Below, piece by piece: positions 50,270-61,606 of a DNA stretch of 64,000 nucleotides. The position numbers were made by a program, and so were the translations under genes. The first letter of the stretch is position 1; each line of letters opens with the position of its first letter. The stretch comes from Paralvinella palmiformis. Its lineage: Eukaryota; Annelida; Polychaeta; Terebellida; Alvinellidae. The notes under the pieces were generated by a model that searched no databases, was not told where the DNA came from, and saw nothing but the letters and a program-made list of their open reading frames with translations. Location of the stretch: positions 62,001 to 126,000 of the forward strand of contig JAODUP010000443.1 of assembly GCA_025642065.1 (NCBI GenBank), given 5' to 3'.

Positions 50270-50686
50270 TTAGTATCGAAACATATTAATCAGAAATATA
50301 TTAAACAAACATTGGGTTTTTAACTCAGCCCTTACTCTCATCAATATATCACCCATGATATTATTACCTGACCACATGTTCTGGCCATGTACATTAGGAT
50401 TCTCTAAACGAAGTCCTATTCTCCAGAAGCTGTCGGTGGAAGCCTCACCTAGCACCTTGTCACCGGTAACTAACAGATAAGACAGTATCTTGGGATTCTG
50501 CCGAAACCTTTCTTTTAGAGCTGGGAGAGGTAGTTCCTTGGCTTGTAGTAACCACTAGTGAGTGTTACCTTTGATGGACTTTCCCACTTGCTTAATGACA
50601 CTTGGATTCTGCTGAGAGCGAATTCCTGCTGTTGTTATATCATCACCCATGACATCGGCCTTACTTTGCTGGATGAATTGTTCCAT
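50270..50686 (-). pseudogene. NADAR (YbiA-like N-glycosidase) domain remnant
   Basis: NADAR/YbiA-type domains act on ADP-ribose or riboflavin-pathway intermediates by cleaving N-glycosidic bonds. The frame runs from ATG at 50686 to a stop at 50270. It reads MEQFIQQSKADVMGDDITTA, where Glu2 aligns with the family's VEhAYQ glutamate, then NPSVIKQVGKSIKGN, then a TAG at codon 44 (50555-50557). It continues in the same frame with LKERFRQNPKILSYLLVTGD, KVLGEASTDSFWRIGL and NMWSGNNIMGDILMRVRAEL. These match the family's LL-TGD--LvEAS-d-iWGiGl and W-G-NlLG-aLm-vR blocks. The usual N-terminal FSNF block is absent, because an L1-like element ends about 10 bp upstream of the ATG. The domain is incomplete and stopped, so probably inactive. 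I see no introns. Confidence 0.82.
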
Positions 50687-51860
50687 AGTAGTTTATGGAT
50701 GGATGGATGAATGTTGTTTAACGACACATCGGCACAATTTAGGCCATTCAGTGTCCTAGAACGTTTGAAAATAAAACCGTTTTAACGAATCTTTATAAAA
50801 AGTTAAAAAACCGGATTACTAGCATTGATAAAATGTTTGTATAAGCTAGGATGTTAAGTATAAATGGTAAATAATACATTGGTGTATAGGTGTATAAGCT
50901 TGTTAAAAATATAAACCACAATAGTGTAGGTCGTGTTGTTGATACTGAACTGGCATGGGTAAAAATTGCTCAGGGGACTGTATCGACCAAAGAAGCACAA
51001 TGAATTTTCATTTTCTTTCACACATGCTAGTTCAGGATTACAGTAGCTTTTTCATTTGATCAACACTGTATAATCAATGTACTATCAATTTTCAATTTAT
51101 TTGCTACCATTGATGCTTTGGCTCCTGATGCTATGGCCGCTTTCAAGACTGGCATTAAGATCCCTCTGTATTTTTTGTAGTCGTCAAGCAAGGTCTTCAT
51201 TTAGGGAGTACTTCTTACCCTTCAATCTCCTCCTGACATCCCAAACAGTTTGTCTGTCAGACAGATATGCAAACCGGATAACGACTAGGCGTGGGCGGGT
51301 TGTTGTACTGGGTTTGGCCATTCTGTGGATGGTTTGGAAGATAATTTTGTCAGAATCTGGTACTCCTAGCTCACTAATAATGGTTTGCATTTTGGCTTCT
51401 AGGGGCAGCTCATTTGCTGCGATATTGAAGAAGGTGAGATTGCTGCGTCTGGAGTAGCACTCAATCTGGTTTACCTTATAGATAAGTGTTTTGTTGGACT
51501 GCTGTAAATATTGGTTTTCGATTTTAAGACGTTCTACGTCATCTTTCACGGCTCTCAGATCGTTAGATATGGCACTGATTTTATTATTTTGTTCTTCTCG
51601 CATGACACGCATTTCGGATTGGACATCTTCGACTTTCTCTTTGATAGAAGTAATATCAAGTTCAAGTCGCTTCGACATCTCGCTGATAAATGCCAATTTA
51701 TCCTCATCATCGCTTATCTGAGAAACATTTATGACGTCACTGTCCATTTGAGATGATCGCATTTTTCGTGGCGAAAAATGATTGAAAGACATTGTGCTTG
51801 GGTCGACGATGTCAGTTTAAGTTAAACGCGAGTGAGCGATTATAGGGTAGATATAACAAG
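50687..51860 (-). mobile_element. L1-like half-element (ORF1 plus 3' tail, no ORF2)
   Basis: On the minus strand a 5' leader precedes ORF1 (51792-51097). After ORF1 only about 330 bp remain, ending TGGCCTAAATTGTGCCGATG, TGTCGTTAAACAACATTCAT and a short (ATCC)n tail at 50696-50708. The endonuclease and reverse transcriptase ORF2 expected between ORF1 and tail is missing. This is the layout of a HAL1-type derivative, or of an element with a large internal deletion. The exact 5' boundary is uncertain. Confidence 0.7.
51097..51792 (-). pseudogene. L1-like ORF1 RNA-binding protein, one stop codon
   Basis: ORF1p of L1-type retrotransposons binds element RNA as a trimer. The ATG at 51792 opens a 202-codon frame. 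Residues about 35-110 form a heptad-rich coiled coil (ELDITSIKEKVEDVQSEMRV, NQYLQQSNKTLIYKVNQIE). An RRM-like part begins ECYSRRSNLTFFNI and includes DSDKIIFQTIHRM. The C-terminal domain includes RLVVIRFAYLSDRQTVW and KGKKYSLNEDLA. A TGA at 51184-51186 stops the frame just after SLNEDLA, but the same frame continues 28 codons (RLQKIQRDLNASLESGHS) to a TAA at 51097. A single substitution therefore truncated an otherwise well-preserved ORF1, suggesting a young insertion. Confidence 0.85.
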
Positions 51861-52519
51861 AAACCTTTTTGACCGTTCAGCAACTGTTACACAATATGTT
51901 CGCAGCTTATTGCAAGCTCCATTCAAACCATAAATTTGTCGATAAATTGGCATTGATTTTCAGAGAATTTTGATTTTTCTTGCTAGGTGTCCATGTTGAT
52001 CACGTGATCTAACTCTGAGCTAATATCTCATTAGAGGAGATTCTATTCTGCGCACATAACTCTGTCATTTAGAATAAAATGTATGAGTCTGTTTATATTC
52101 TTTTATCATAGATAAGTTGCTTTAATAACACCGATAGTCAAAGTAATCCCATGATGTTTTGTTGTCTTCATTATATTATTCATGATAAAACAATTCAACG
52201 CTCTGTTGCACATTTCGTACCTCACATAAATTATTACAGGACTTAATAATCTGTGCAATAGCTTCTTTAATGTGTTACATCAGGTTTTTAGGTTGAGCAT
52301 GCATTAAGCATGAAGATTATAGAGGCAACGTTGCAATAATGCTAACACACAGTGATATACGAAAGAGTGTAAAACATATATTTATGGCACCAAAAGAAAG
52401 TATTGTATTCCATCATCTCTCAATTTGTTGCACTTTCGTGATATTAGGTAGTATTTTCATGTCCGAGAAATATCAATATGTTCATAATGTTTTGTTTTAG
52501 TGAGGTAATATTGGTGAGT
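51861..52519. other. AT-rich sequence without a recognised gene
   Basis: Part of the left side may be the 5' end of the L1-like element. No internal promoter motif is clear. Confidence 0.45.
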
Positions 52520-52548
52520 GGTGAGTGAGTGAGTGAGTGAGTGAGTGA
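52520..52548. repeat. (GTGA)n microsatellite
   Basis: About seven GTGA units about 90 bp upstream of SINE-C copy 4. Confidence 0.95.
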
Positions 52549-52629
52549 CAGATCAAGTGGCTGCCTGGTACCATTACCGTTATCAAATATTTCCTATTTA
52601 CCAATCCAATCAGTTATTGGATCTAACTC

Positions 52630-52808
52630 GACCACATATCACTACTACCTGAGTTCGAATCTTGGTGTTGGCATATCTGCAGTGTGCTTCATCTTTGACT
52701 TCGCTTATCACCTTTGACATTACCTTTGAAGGTCGCTCGGCCCATCCATTTAGCCTATCTTGTGCACAAAAGTGGCCCTAAATCATCATCACCATCATCA
52801 TCATCATC
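52630..52808 (+). mobile_element. SINE-C copy 4
   Basis: The 5' tRNA-like head is degraded. The B box GAGTTCGAATCTTGG, body TCATCTTTGACTTCGCTTAT, GGTCGCTCGGCCCATCCATT, TTGTGCACAAAAGTGGCC and a (CAT)n tail (52783-52808) are clear. This is the only SINE-C on the plus strand here. The tail unit is ATC, compared with CAATCAT in copies 2 and 3. Confidence 0.85.
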
Positions 52809-53250
52809 TTTCACGAAGAAATGTTTTCTTCTACATGCTCACAGCGAAGTACATTTAATCGTCATCTGATTAATGACGCAATCTTGATCGGATAAATATT
52901 ATTACTGAACAATATAGATGATAACGCCAGAACAATGGCTTCTGGTCGACATTAACTTGCTGGAGTGTTACTTTGTCAGATTGGAGATTACCTCTTTATG
53001 AGCGATAACAGACCGTGTTCTCTAAACGTAGTTGGAGTTCATTAGCAGTCTATTAAATCGCATAGCAATTTATTCCCACTAGACACCGAGGTGAATTATA
53101 CTGTGCTGTAACTTTATACACTTGATGGAGTAATTATTATTATTATTATCATAATTAGTGTTAATATTTATTAATTTATTCACTATCGAATGCACACTAA
53201 AAACGTAAAATAAATAATTATTTAATAGTTAACTACAAAGTCTATATTTG

Positions 53251-53296
<46 letters not shown>

Positions 53297-54376
53297 CGTC
53301 TTTCTTAACCATTCCTGTTATACGCTGTATTATGAAGTATAATAGGTTAGCAGTTTATGAACCTTTCCTGGTCTAGAGTTTCAGTTTTAGAAATGACACC
53401 AGCTTAATGTTAATATAGCAAGATAATGGGATGTATCTTAGAACTTTCCATTTCGTTCCCATAATTATAATATTTCTAGTGTAATACTTTATTAACTATA
53501 ATGGATACAACACATACACGACAGGTATAAACATAGAGTGATTTAATAATGTTAATTTTGTTATCCAATTTAGTTTTGTTTAAATATCCTTTGATCTTGG
53601 CAGTAACATGTTCTTGACCCGTCATGACATAGTTGTTATAATGTCGGTATGTTGATGAAGTAGATATAGTATAATGGCCGGGCTATTTATGCATTTAGGC
53701 CAATCAAATAATTTAAAATAGAATCTGTGTTATAATAATTCTAGGTATGCGTATATAATGTACACATAGATTCATTTATTTTATTTTATTCTACATACGG
53801 TTTTATGTAGGTATCGTATTGTATTATGTTTGTTTTTTGACATTCTAGTTACATTTATTTATTAATAAATCTTATAGTACGTTTCTGAGTGATATTTTAT
53901 TGACTCTATCGTGTGTTGTTATTTAGCTCAATATATACAAAGCTGAGCTAATTTTTTAGATCTAGTCCAGCTATATGGTAACTAGTATCGTGTTGTCTGA
54001 ACATCTTATATTACGATATCGTGCAGTAGGAAAAGTCACATAAGAACAGTTTACATTGCCACACTAAGAGGAACCATCCCTTTGCAGTGACGGGAAATGG
54101 TGTTAATATATGCATAAGCAATATCCTATAAAACATATTCGTGGTAATTATAATAACACCCCGTTAATACAAATACAAACATTCTATAATTTAAATTTAT
54201 TGTTTTGCTGTAAACAAAAAATGAAACAAGTCATATGTTATCAAATATCAGCATATTTAAAAGATACAACGATTCGAAATATTCAGCAACTTATCAAGGA
54301 GTCGTAGTAATTTGTTAGGAATCTTACTTTTTCAGATACGAATATGGAATAATATCATATAACGGCTATTTATATG
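52809..54376. other. AT-rich sequence without a recognised gene
   Basis: Contains a (TAA)n array at 53255-53295. The 65-codon frame at 54110-54307 is unrecognised. Confidence 0.5.
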
Positions 54377-54960
54377 CTCGGTGGCACTATGAAGTAAAAC
54401 TCGAAAAGAAAGTGGAAACATATCGTTATACTTATCTTGGTTTTTAAATTTAATTTAATTTGTTTAGACTCAGAAATAGTGCAATTGAACTGCAAAGTAG
54501 GATACTAAAAATCATAGAGAAACACCATTTATAAATAAAAAGGTTTCAGGTAGTATTCAAGAATTTAAAAAAAATTGTTACGTAAAGATTAAATAATTTG
54601 ACAATTCTTCATTTATATATCCTGTTTCACAAATATTATGAGACCGATTTGTTACAGATATCCATATTTAAAAACTGAAACCTGCAACTTTGGTTCAGTC
54701 ATCTTTTTCCGGTGAAATGGATGGATAGGGTGCTTTTAAGTAACTTATCAAAGCTTTGGATTTAAAGAACTAATACTTCAGATAATTAACCTAAGGAACA
54801 TGTTGGCTTTCACCAGAAATATAGTCGAGCGAGGATGATACATTAATATAAATCTGTTTGTATTTTAAATTGCCCCTGAAAACTCTGAGTTTGGCATTGG
54901 TGACATATAAAACATCGCTGAAAGTACTGAAACTGTGATTATTAACGAAATAAATACTTA
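54377..54960 (+). repeat. Local ~730-bp duplication, first copy
   Basis: Aligns with 55105-55560 at an offset of 728 bp at the left end, falling to about 610 bp at the right end. Shared anchors: ATGCTCGGTGGC, TTTAATTT-rich tract plus ACTCAGAAA-AGTGCAA, and AAATTGCCCCTGAAAACTCT. The sequence looks ordinary here. Confidence 0.8.
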
Positions 54961-54989
54961 GCCTATGATATTGCACCAAATGTTTTGTT

Positions 54990-55600
54990 TTTTGTGTCAG
55001 GTATTTTTCTGTAAATCTTCCATATTTAAAAACAAAATTTGAAATATTGAAATTTTGGGGTCTAGGGTTTTTTTTAGGAAATAGAATAAAATAAATAACC
55101 AAAATGCTCGGTGGCCGGCCAAAAAAAGTCACATTTTTTAAACTTGGAAAATTAAATTTAATTTTTTTACTCAGAAAGAGTGCAAATTGGCTAAAAATCT
55201 AAAAAACAAATAAAAATTTATTAAAAAGGGTCAGGTTTTTTCTAAAAAAAAATTTTTTAAAAGGGGGTTTAATTTTCAAATTTTTCATTTTTATTTGTTT
55301 ACAAATATTTAGAATTTTTTAAAATCATATTAAAATGAAAGAATTTTTCAGATTGTATTCGGTAAAAAATTTCTTTTTAAATAAATTTCAAATTTTTTAA
55401 AAAACACTTCCCCCAATTTAATAAGCATTTGCTTTCCCGAAAAATAGCGAGCAGGTTAAAATAATAAACTGTTTTATTTTTTAAATTGCCCCTGAAAACT
55501 CTGAGTTTATCGTTTGAGATTAATTTGTGCATGTTATAGCCTATTCTATCAAGGGGATAATAGTCAGGTTTTTCGTGGTCGAACAAAAGCTTTTTCACCA
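54990..55600 (+). repeat. Local ~730-bp duplication, second copy, swollen with homopolymers
   Basis: Same anchors as the first copy, but from about 55020 to 55440 nearly every short A, T, G or C run is lengthened: TTTTTTTT, AAAAAAAAA, GGGGG and CCCCC runs replace mixed sequence. The pattern looks like basecalling or consensus error in a poorly supported second copy rather than biological change. Frames on the minus strand (55132-54791 and 55610-55377) share KLRVFRGNLK only because of the duplication. Confidence 0.7.
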
Positions 55601-55677
55601 GATTTATCACAAAAGCATGATCGTATTAGATATGCTAAAATTGCTTTGCTAATTTAGTGAGGCAGAGCTGATAATAA

Positions 55678-56345
55678 TGCCTTCACTGATTCCATACTAA
55701 GTTAGTGTACATTGTCTCACGTGGTAAACAAGCTGTAATGTTGTTAACACGCTGAGCGTATATAAAAGGCCTAACTTTGCAATTAGGTTAGAGAAAAACT
55801 TCGACGCTAGACTAGTCGAACGTGTATCGATATATATGGTTCATATAGGTAGGATATATTTAGCTATCCGAGCCCAGAATAAAACTGAGGTCAGCAACTG
55901 GAGTGTCGACATTTTGTTATACAGGTTTCTTTTGGACTACAGACATTTACTGTTGAATGTAAACTGTGGTGTGAAAGTAGTTGTCATATGTATGTTGTAA
56001 GTCGCCAATGAACCACACGCACGTGTTGTTAGCTGCGAGCTGTGGTATCAAATGGTATGTTTTTTACGTGCTTCCCCTTTTTGTACGTAGCCTGCATGTA
56101 GCCGCTTTCCTGTGGGCGTGACATATTTGTCGCGTACGAAAAGCGAATTAGCTGGTTCCCACAGGCTGATGAGTAGACCAGACACATGCTTAGGTATACG
56201 CACACATTTATCAATATGTGCAGGTATGGAACATTTTATTTTTAGATTAATGTATGTATAGTCGTATTTAGATTTATGGAGGTAGGTTTCGAAGGATGTT
56301 TAGATATGTTGATGCTCTGTGCCTGTTGCCTCTTACTATGTACCA

Positions 56346-56352
<7 letters not shown>
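55678..56352 (+). mobile_element. Repeat E, copy 5 (most complete)
   Basis: Begins in sequence shared with copy 2 (TTAGTGTACATTGTCTC), then GTTAACACGCTGAGCGTATA with a TATATAAAAGGC box. It carries the stem pair CCTGTGGG/CCCACAGG about 45 bases apart (about 56108 and 56157) and ends GATGCTCTGTGCCTGTTGCC, CTATGTACCAAAAACACAC, merging into the (CA)n(TA)n array. At about 670 bp it is the best reference copy. No terminal inverted repeats, LTR pair or clear coding frame. Confidence 0.82.
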
Positions 56353-56412
<60 letters not shown>

Positions 56413-56426
56413 GTATATGCGTATAT

Positions 56427-56509
<83 letters not shown>
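56348..56509. repeat. (CA)n(TA)n compound microsatellite
   Basis: About 60 bp CA, a 25-bp bridge, then about 78 bp TA. Starts at the end of repeat E copy 5. Confidence 0.95.
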
Positions 56510-56511
<2 letters not shown>

Positions 56512-58221
56512 GATGGCAGAGTATTAATACATCCACAGATACCATATTTCCATAAATGTACTCATCTATGACTGTATATATCCATAAACCTTTACGCCGT
56601 TATTATGTCTGTTCGGCTCTTTGATGTGTAAGAGCTAGATAATCAGCTTTTCGTACTTGTATCTCCAATCCACCGGTAAGTAGATTTTGACAGCATTTAC
56701 AGTAAGCAACAAGACGTCTATTTTGATGCCGTAAGTTGTAGCAAGCATCAATTCCCTGGGGATAAATGATAAAAGTTTGTCAGCATTTTGGCACGGATTT
56801 TGACTTCAGCCTGAGGTGGAATATTTTAACACTAACAGTAGTCATTTATTATCACAGATGGGGCTCCTATTTCTACATTACTGTGTATCTACAAGACACT
56901 AAATATATGGAAACGGTTAGGGCTTCCTGAAACCTAGCATCACATGAAACTGGTACGTGTTCTGTTAGCCCTATGTGATGTACATTCAGCCTATATACAG
57001 AAAATGTCAATTAATGAACTGATGCATTAGGGCACAACATGTTATTACCCGAATAAAACCGTATGTATTATCCATATCCTCATTAAATACTACGATTTAT
57101 TTATTTTTAGGGTAGTAACATCCGTTGCATAGGGAACCCGTATCTATGTACATTTTTCGAAGGTCAATGAATGATATTATAATTTAGACAGAATGCCCTA
57201 ACATGGATATACTAAGAAAACTAGAACAAAATAGACTTCAATTATGGCTGTGGCCATATGTGTCTTCTGATATACATATACCATGGTATAGAATCACAGA
57301 ACTAATATATAATTAGCCATGAAAAGGATAATTTCATTATTCTATACACCCAAACAAATACAAATGTGTAAACCTCTACATTATTTTAAATTTTAACGAC
57401 TCTTCCTTCATCTAGATGCCAACAGTCCGGTTTTCAATTTGGGAATTAAACCAATCTTTGAAGACGTTCCCATCTCAGTAGAATTCCACAGAAACTGAGG
57501 TTGTTATACCTGTCCTTTATTAGTTAGGTGTGTTCACTGTTTAGATATATTTTAAATACAGTGCCATGTAATAGTGTTAGCTAAATGTTAATAACCCAAG
57601 AATCCATATTCTTTTTATTTCACATTGCGTATAACTTATAATTCCCTTCATTACAATTTGTTTACATACTGTCATAATTATATTGCTTGTCCAAAATTCT
57701 ATGTTAAGTTAATATTTAAAAAAAGATTACTATTAAGTGTTTATATAGCGCTACTGAACAAATTCACGTTTATTATACTTTATACTTCCTGTAAGTGATT
57801 ACCTTACCCCACGCCCCCAAACCTTTGTTGTCTACAATCATCAGAATTTATTATGGAATATCACATTTCTTGGACAAACAGCTTTTCTTTGAGCAAATAT
57901 CTTAGTCTATGCTTTTATTTACTTTTATTTACGTGGTCATAGAAATAACATCTTAAAAATGGCCATGATCTATTGGTTGCTATTCTCTTTCCAAACAGCT
58001 GTCCTGTCTCTTTTAAGTTGGGCTTAATTCAAGGTATTCAACACAACTTTAGTTTTATAGCTTTCTGTTGGTTTATTTAATAGCTCGTATTTAAACTTTA
58101 AATAACAGTAGATAAAATGATTTTGGCTTTATTTTGTTATGATACGTTTCATTATCCAGTTACTAGGGATGACAAACGTCTGTTTTAGCACAGTTCCTCT
58201 TGTGGGATGGGCATATCCTGA
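56510..58221. other. AT-rich sequence without a recognised gene
   Basis: A lone tail-like AAGTGTTTATATAGCGCT at 57734-57751 is the reverse complement of the SINE-A/LINE 3' end and may be a tail-only insertion scar. No coding frame. Confidence 0.45.
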
Positions 58222-58259
58222 CAGACTCTCTCTATATCTATATATCTATCTATCTATCC

Positions 58260-58296
<37 letters not shown>

Positions 58297-58440
58297 ACTA
58301 TCTATCTATCTCCCTGCCTGCCTGCCTGCCTGCCTGGCTGGCTGCCTGCCTGCCTGTCTGTCTGTCTGTCTGTCCCTCTCTCTGTTATTCTCTCTTTCTC
58401 CCACTCTCCCCCTCTCTCTATCAATCTCTCTCTCCATATA
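58222..58440. repeat. (CTAT)n(CTGC)n(CTGT)n(CT)n compound array
   Basis: Tetranucleotide units drift CTAT, CTGC, CTGG, CTGT and then pyrimidine-rich CT sequence. The 153-codon frame across it is a repeat artefact. Confidence 0.93.
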
Positions 58441-58719
58441 TTCCGTGCATTTGCATGCACCATAGTGAGTCAACTAATTGGTCAACATTCTTTCAACAAC
58501 CGAGAACCCTGCTATATATCAACCTTTCCGTAGCAAGTTGTATCATTTATATCACGACACTAAATATATCAGCCTACATATATGTACACATTTGGCCGAT
58601 TACATTATCTTCTTTAACAACTTCACATATACCATATAACATACATGTAATTCTCATATAATATGTTATAGTATTATATTGTGATTGTGATTATTAATGA
58701 CTATAATAATTCGTCAGTG

Positions 58720-58728
58720 TTTTATATA

Positions 58729-58766
<38 letters not shown>
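58720..58766. repeat. (TA)n microsatellite
   Basis: TA run with one interruption. Confidence 0.95.
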
Positions 58767-58768
<2 letters not shown>

Positions 58769-58962
58769 AGTAATTTAAGATTGTCCAATAATATGTTTTT
58801 TATGTATTTTTTAAACTTTTACCCTGAGTTCGTGCACCACGATCAGCGATATATGCTACTCTGGTGTTTAAAACAAACAATTAATGTTTTAGCTATAATA
58901 GGTTTTGTTGTTGTTGCTGCTGCTTACAGAAATAAACATAATAGTGACAAGAATAGACATGT

Positions 58963-59043
58963 GATAGTGGTGGTGGTGGTAGTAGTTGTGGTGATAGTGG
59001 TGATTGTGGCAGTAGCAGCAGCAGTAATAGTAGTTGTAGTATT
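58963..59043. repeat. (GTG/GTA)n trinucleotide-like tract
   Basis: Degenerate GTGGTG, GTAGTA, GTGATA and GCAGTA units giving poly-valine frames by chance. Confidence 0.85.
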
Positions 59044-59294
59044 CGCAATAACAATAGATGACCAGGTAGTAATTTAGTCATTTATAAGATAAACTATCAC
59101 TCACATATGTTACTGTTGCTTTATATAGATTTCTATGTTTGCTCACCTCTCTTGAGTATTACTGATTAATTTCAGAATTTGTAAAGTGAATATAAATTTA
59201 TAATACTATATTGAAAAGATAATGAATTGAAAGATGTGAAATATATTTTGAATGTATTTATCCCTATCGCATTTCTAAAAAAACTCAGAAATGT

Positions 59295-59297
<3 letters not shown>

Positions 59298-59325
<28 letters not shown>

Positions 59326-59332
59326 CTCTCTA
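59298..59332. repeat. (CT)n microsatellite
   Basis: CT run with one GC interruption. Confidence 0.95.
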
Positions 59333-61030
59333 TCTTGTTTAAATGTGAGACGAATGCTCATGCGCCTTCTGAAATGGACTGTGTGGGTATTATGATCTCG
59401 AATATCATAGAATAATTAGCCTATTTGTTTGATTCTTCATTTGCCTCAATATTGTGAATATTGACTGTTATTGGCGAATTTGTCAGAGTAGATACACTAT
59501 TGCATACTGATAGATAGATACACAGCTGTGTACAGTGAATATAACACCCTAATAATGCAGACAGATCTTTAGAGTGCATACCCCGGCAAAGAACAAGGAG
59601 AAAAATTGAGTCATACTCTGACGTGCATATACTCACAAATGCATTTATACTAGAATAAGTATCAGTACAAAACTACTGAATTACTGTATATTGAGAATAA
59701 ACCAGATATAAACCCTATGACAGTTTATAGAAGAAACAAATGGTTTAAGAGAGTTTTGTCCTTTACATCTTTTGGAGAGCTTATTTAACAATGTCGGCCA
59801 CCCTTTCTGTGTATCAGGTCTCCAATTGCCATCTGATACCATCTCTGGTTGGAACAATTTGCAATTTGTCTACGTTATGTGGCCAGACTTTTGATCCGTA
59901 AATAATAATCTTCGGAACCTTTATTCCAGATGAGCATTTGTTCTATAATAAACCTAACCACACGGGAGTAAATAAAGTTCATTTTAACTACGATGTTATG
60001 TGAAATAAAAGAAATAATGTAACCTTTTAACACTTATGTATATGTATTAACTAGATGATTAACTAAGTGATCAGGTATTACTAACATGAATTATCACGCA
60101 AATATTTTCGATATATTATATAACATCTTAGCCCAAAATATTGTAATCACTCATCGTGACATGGATTAACAAGATAAAACGATGTTTTCCTAAACGCTTT
60201 AAGCTTTCCTTTTACACGTTTAGAATAAAATATGCAATATAATAAATTCGGGTGAGCACTTACTGATTAACAACCTCTTGCGCTAAGAATAAAGAAAACA
60301 AATTGATTAAACTACATTACAATGATAAATCTGGATAGCATAATTTATTAAAGATATGAAAATTAACATAGTGCACCTTATCTTCTCTTTCAAGATGGTA
60401 TTACGAATGTGACTATCTATTAAAGGTTTCTCTTTATATATTTATATATCATATATTACATCCGGTTTTTACGTGAACATAAACAGCATCTTGGCATTTC
60501 AGAGTCACCATGCCATGGGCCAAAGATAAACGTCATCAAGATGGCTGACACCGTTAGCTTTAAGAGAAGGTTACAATGTGAGAAACAATTCCTCTTTTTT
60601 AGACTGATAATAGTCCAAGTGTAAATAGCTTTACTGCTCGCTAATTTTCTGAGGGTTTTTGATGAAGGCGAAGAAATACACTTTATTATAGATCAAGCGG
60701 AGGAAGGACATATCTTCATGAAATACGCAGTACACAAAGATGGCAAATTGACAAGAATAATAGCCCCATTATGGCTAGAAAGTTTAATGGGCTGTAAAAT
60801 GGCAATAAAGCGGAGGAAGCACCTCGTTTGTCGGAAATGTTTATCGTACGCGAGGTGACACGTTGTCCGTTTGATTCCCTGGCTGAGTTGTTCAGAAGAG
60901 ACGAGAAAAGGGGAAAACATAACAGATAGCACACATCCTAGCAACTATTCAACCTATAGGTTAAAAGATAGATGGCTGGTCAGATAAACAGTTCAATAAA
61001 CAAACGTTACTAGACAGCTAAACACATACA
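59333..61030. other. AT-rich sequence without a recognised gene
   Basis: A possible decayed coding trace lies on the minus strand at about 59740-59960 (frames reading IIIYGSKVWPHNVDKLQIV and WPTLLNKLSKRCKGQNSLKP), unidentified. Two overlapping frames at 60693-60944 are unrecognised. Confidence 0.4.
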
Positions 61031-61220
61031 TCCGCAAGTCTGCCGCTCATTCACTCACTCATTCAGTCACTCATCCATTCACTCACTCACTTGCGCACTG
61101 ATTACCTCCTTATTCACTCACTGACTCATTTGATCACTCACTCACCCACTGATTCAATCACTCGTTCATCTGTTCACACCCTCGATCAATCAATCACTTG
61201 CTCATTCTCAGTCACTGCTA
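61030..61220. repeat. Degenerate (ACTC/TCAT)n tract
   Basis: Diverged tetranucleotide repeats such as CATTCACTCACTCA over about 190 bp. A cleaner (ACTC)n block recurs at 61589-61605. Confidence 0.85.
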
Positions 61221-61242
61221 TAAAATATTGAACTATATATTA

Positions 61243-61535
61243 TTTTAAAGGATATTATAATTATAGTAATCTTCTTTATGTAGTTTCCAGTGAGTCATTG
61301 ACTTATTGACTATGTGTTGTTTTAAAGGATATTATAATTATTGTAATCTTCTTTATGTAGTTTCCAGTGAGTCATTGACTTATTGACTATGTGTTGTTTT
61401 AAAGGATATTATAATTATTGCAATCTTTATTTATTTTTCAGTGAGTCATTGACTTATTGACTATGTGTTGTTTTAAAGGATATTATAATTATTGCAATCT
61501 TTATTTACTTTTCAGTGAGGCATTGACTTATTGAC
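61243..61535 (+). repeat. 77-bp minisatellite, four units
   Basis: Units begin TTTTAAAGGATATTATAATT at 61243, 61320, 61397 and 61471 (77, 77 and 74 bp steps) and end GTGAGTCATTGACTTATTGA. Units 1-2 share CTTCTTTATGTAGTTTCC; units 3-4 share GCAATCTTTATTTA-TTTTC, so two variants expanded in order. Confidence 0.92.
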
Positions 61536-61588
61536 CGTCATTCACCAATTAATTAACTAACTAACTAAGTCTCTCATTCATTATTTTA

Positions 61589-61605
61589 CTCACTCACTCA
61601 CTCAC
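61589..61605. repeat. (ACTC)n microsatellite
   Basis: Short ACTC run ending exactly where the LINE remnant begins. Confidence 0.9.
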
Positions 61606-61606
61606 C

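Noticed and set aside
54791..55610. Paralogous small genes sharing KLRVFRGNLK
   Set aside because: The shared peptide comes from the local DNA duplication; one copy lies in the homopolymer-swollen sequence.
58200..58661. 153-codon frame over the CTAT/CTGC array
   Set aside because: Most of the frame is tetranucleotide repeat; the remainder has no recognisable domain.
61243..61535. CRISPR-like array
   Set aside because: Four near-identical 77-bp units without unique spacers, in animal DNA with LINEs: a minisatellite.
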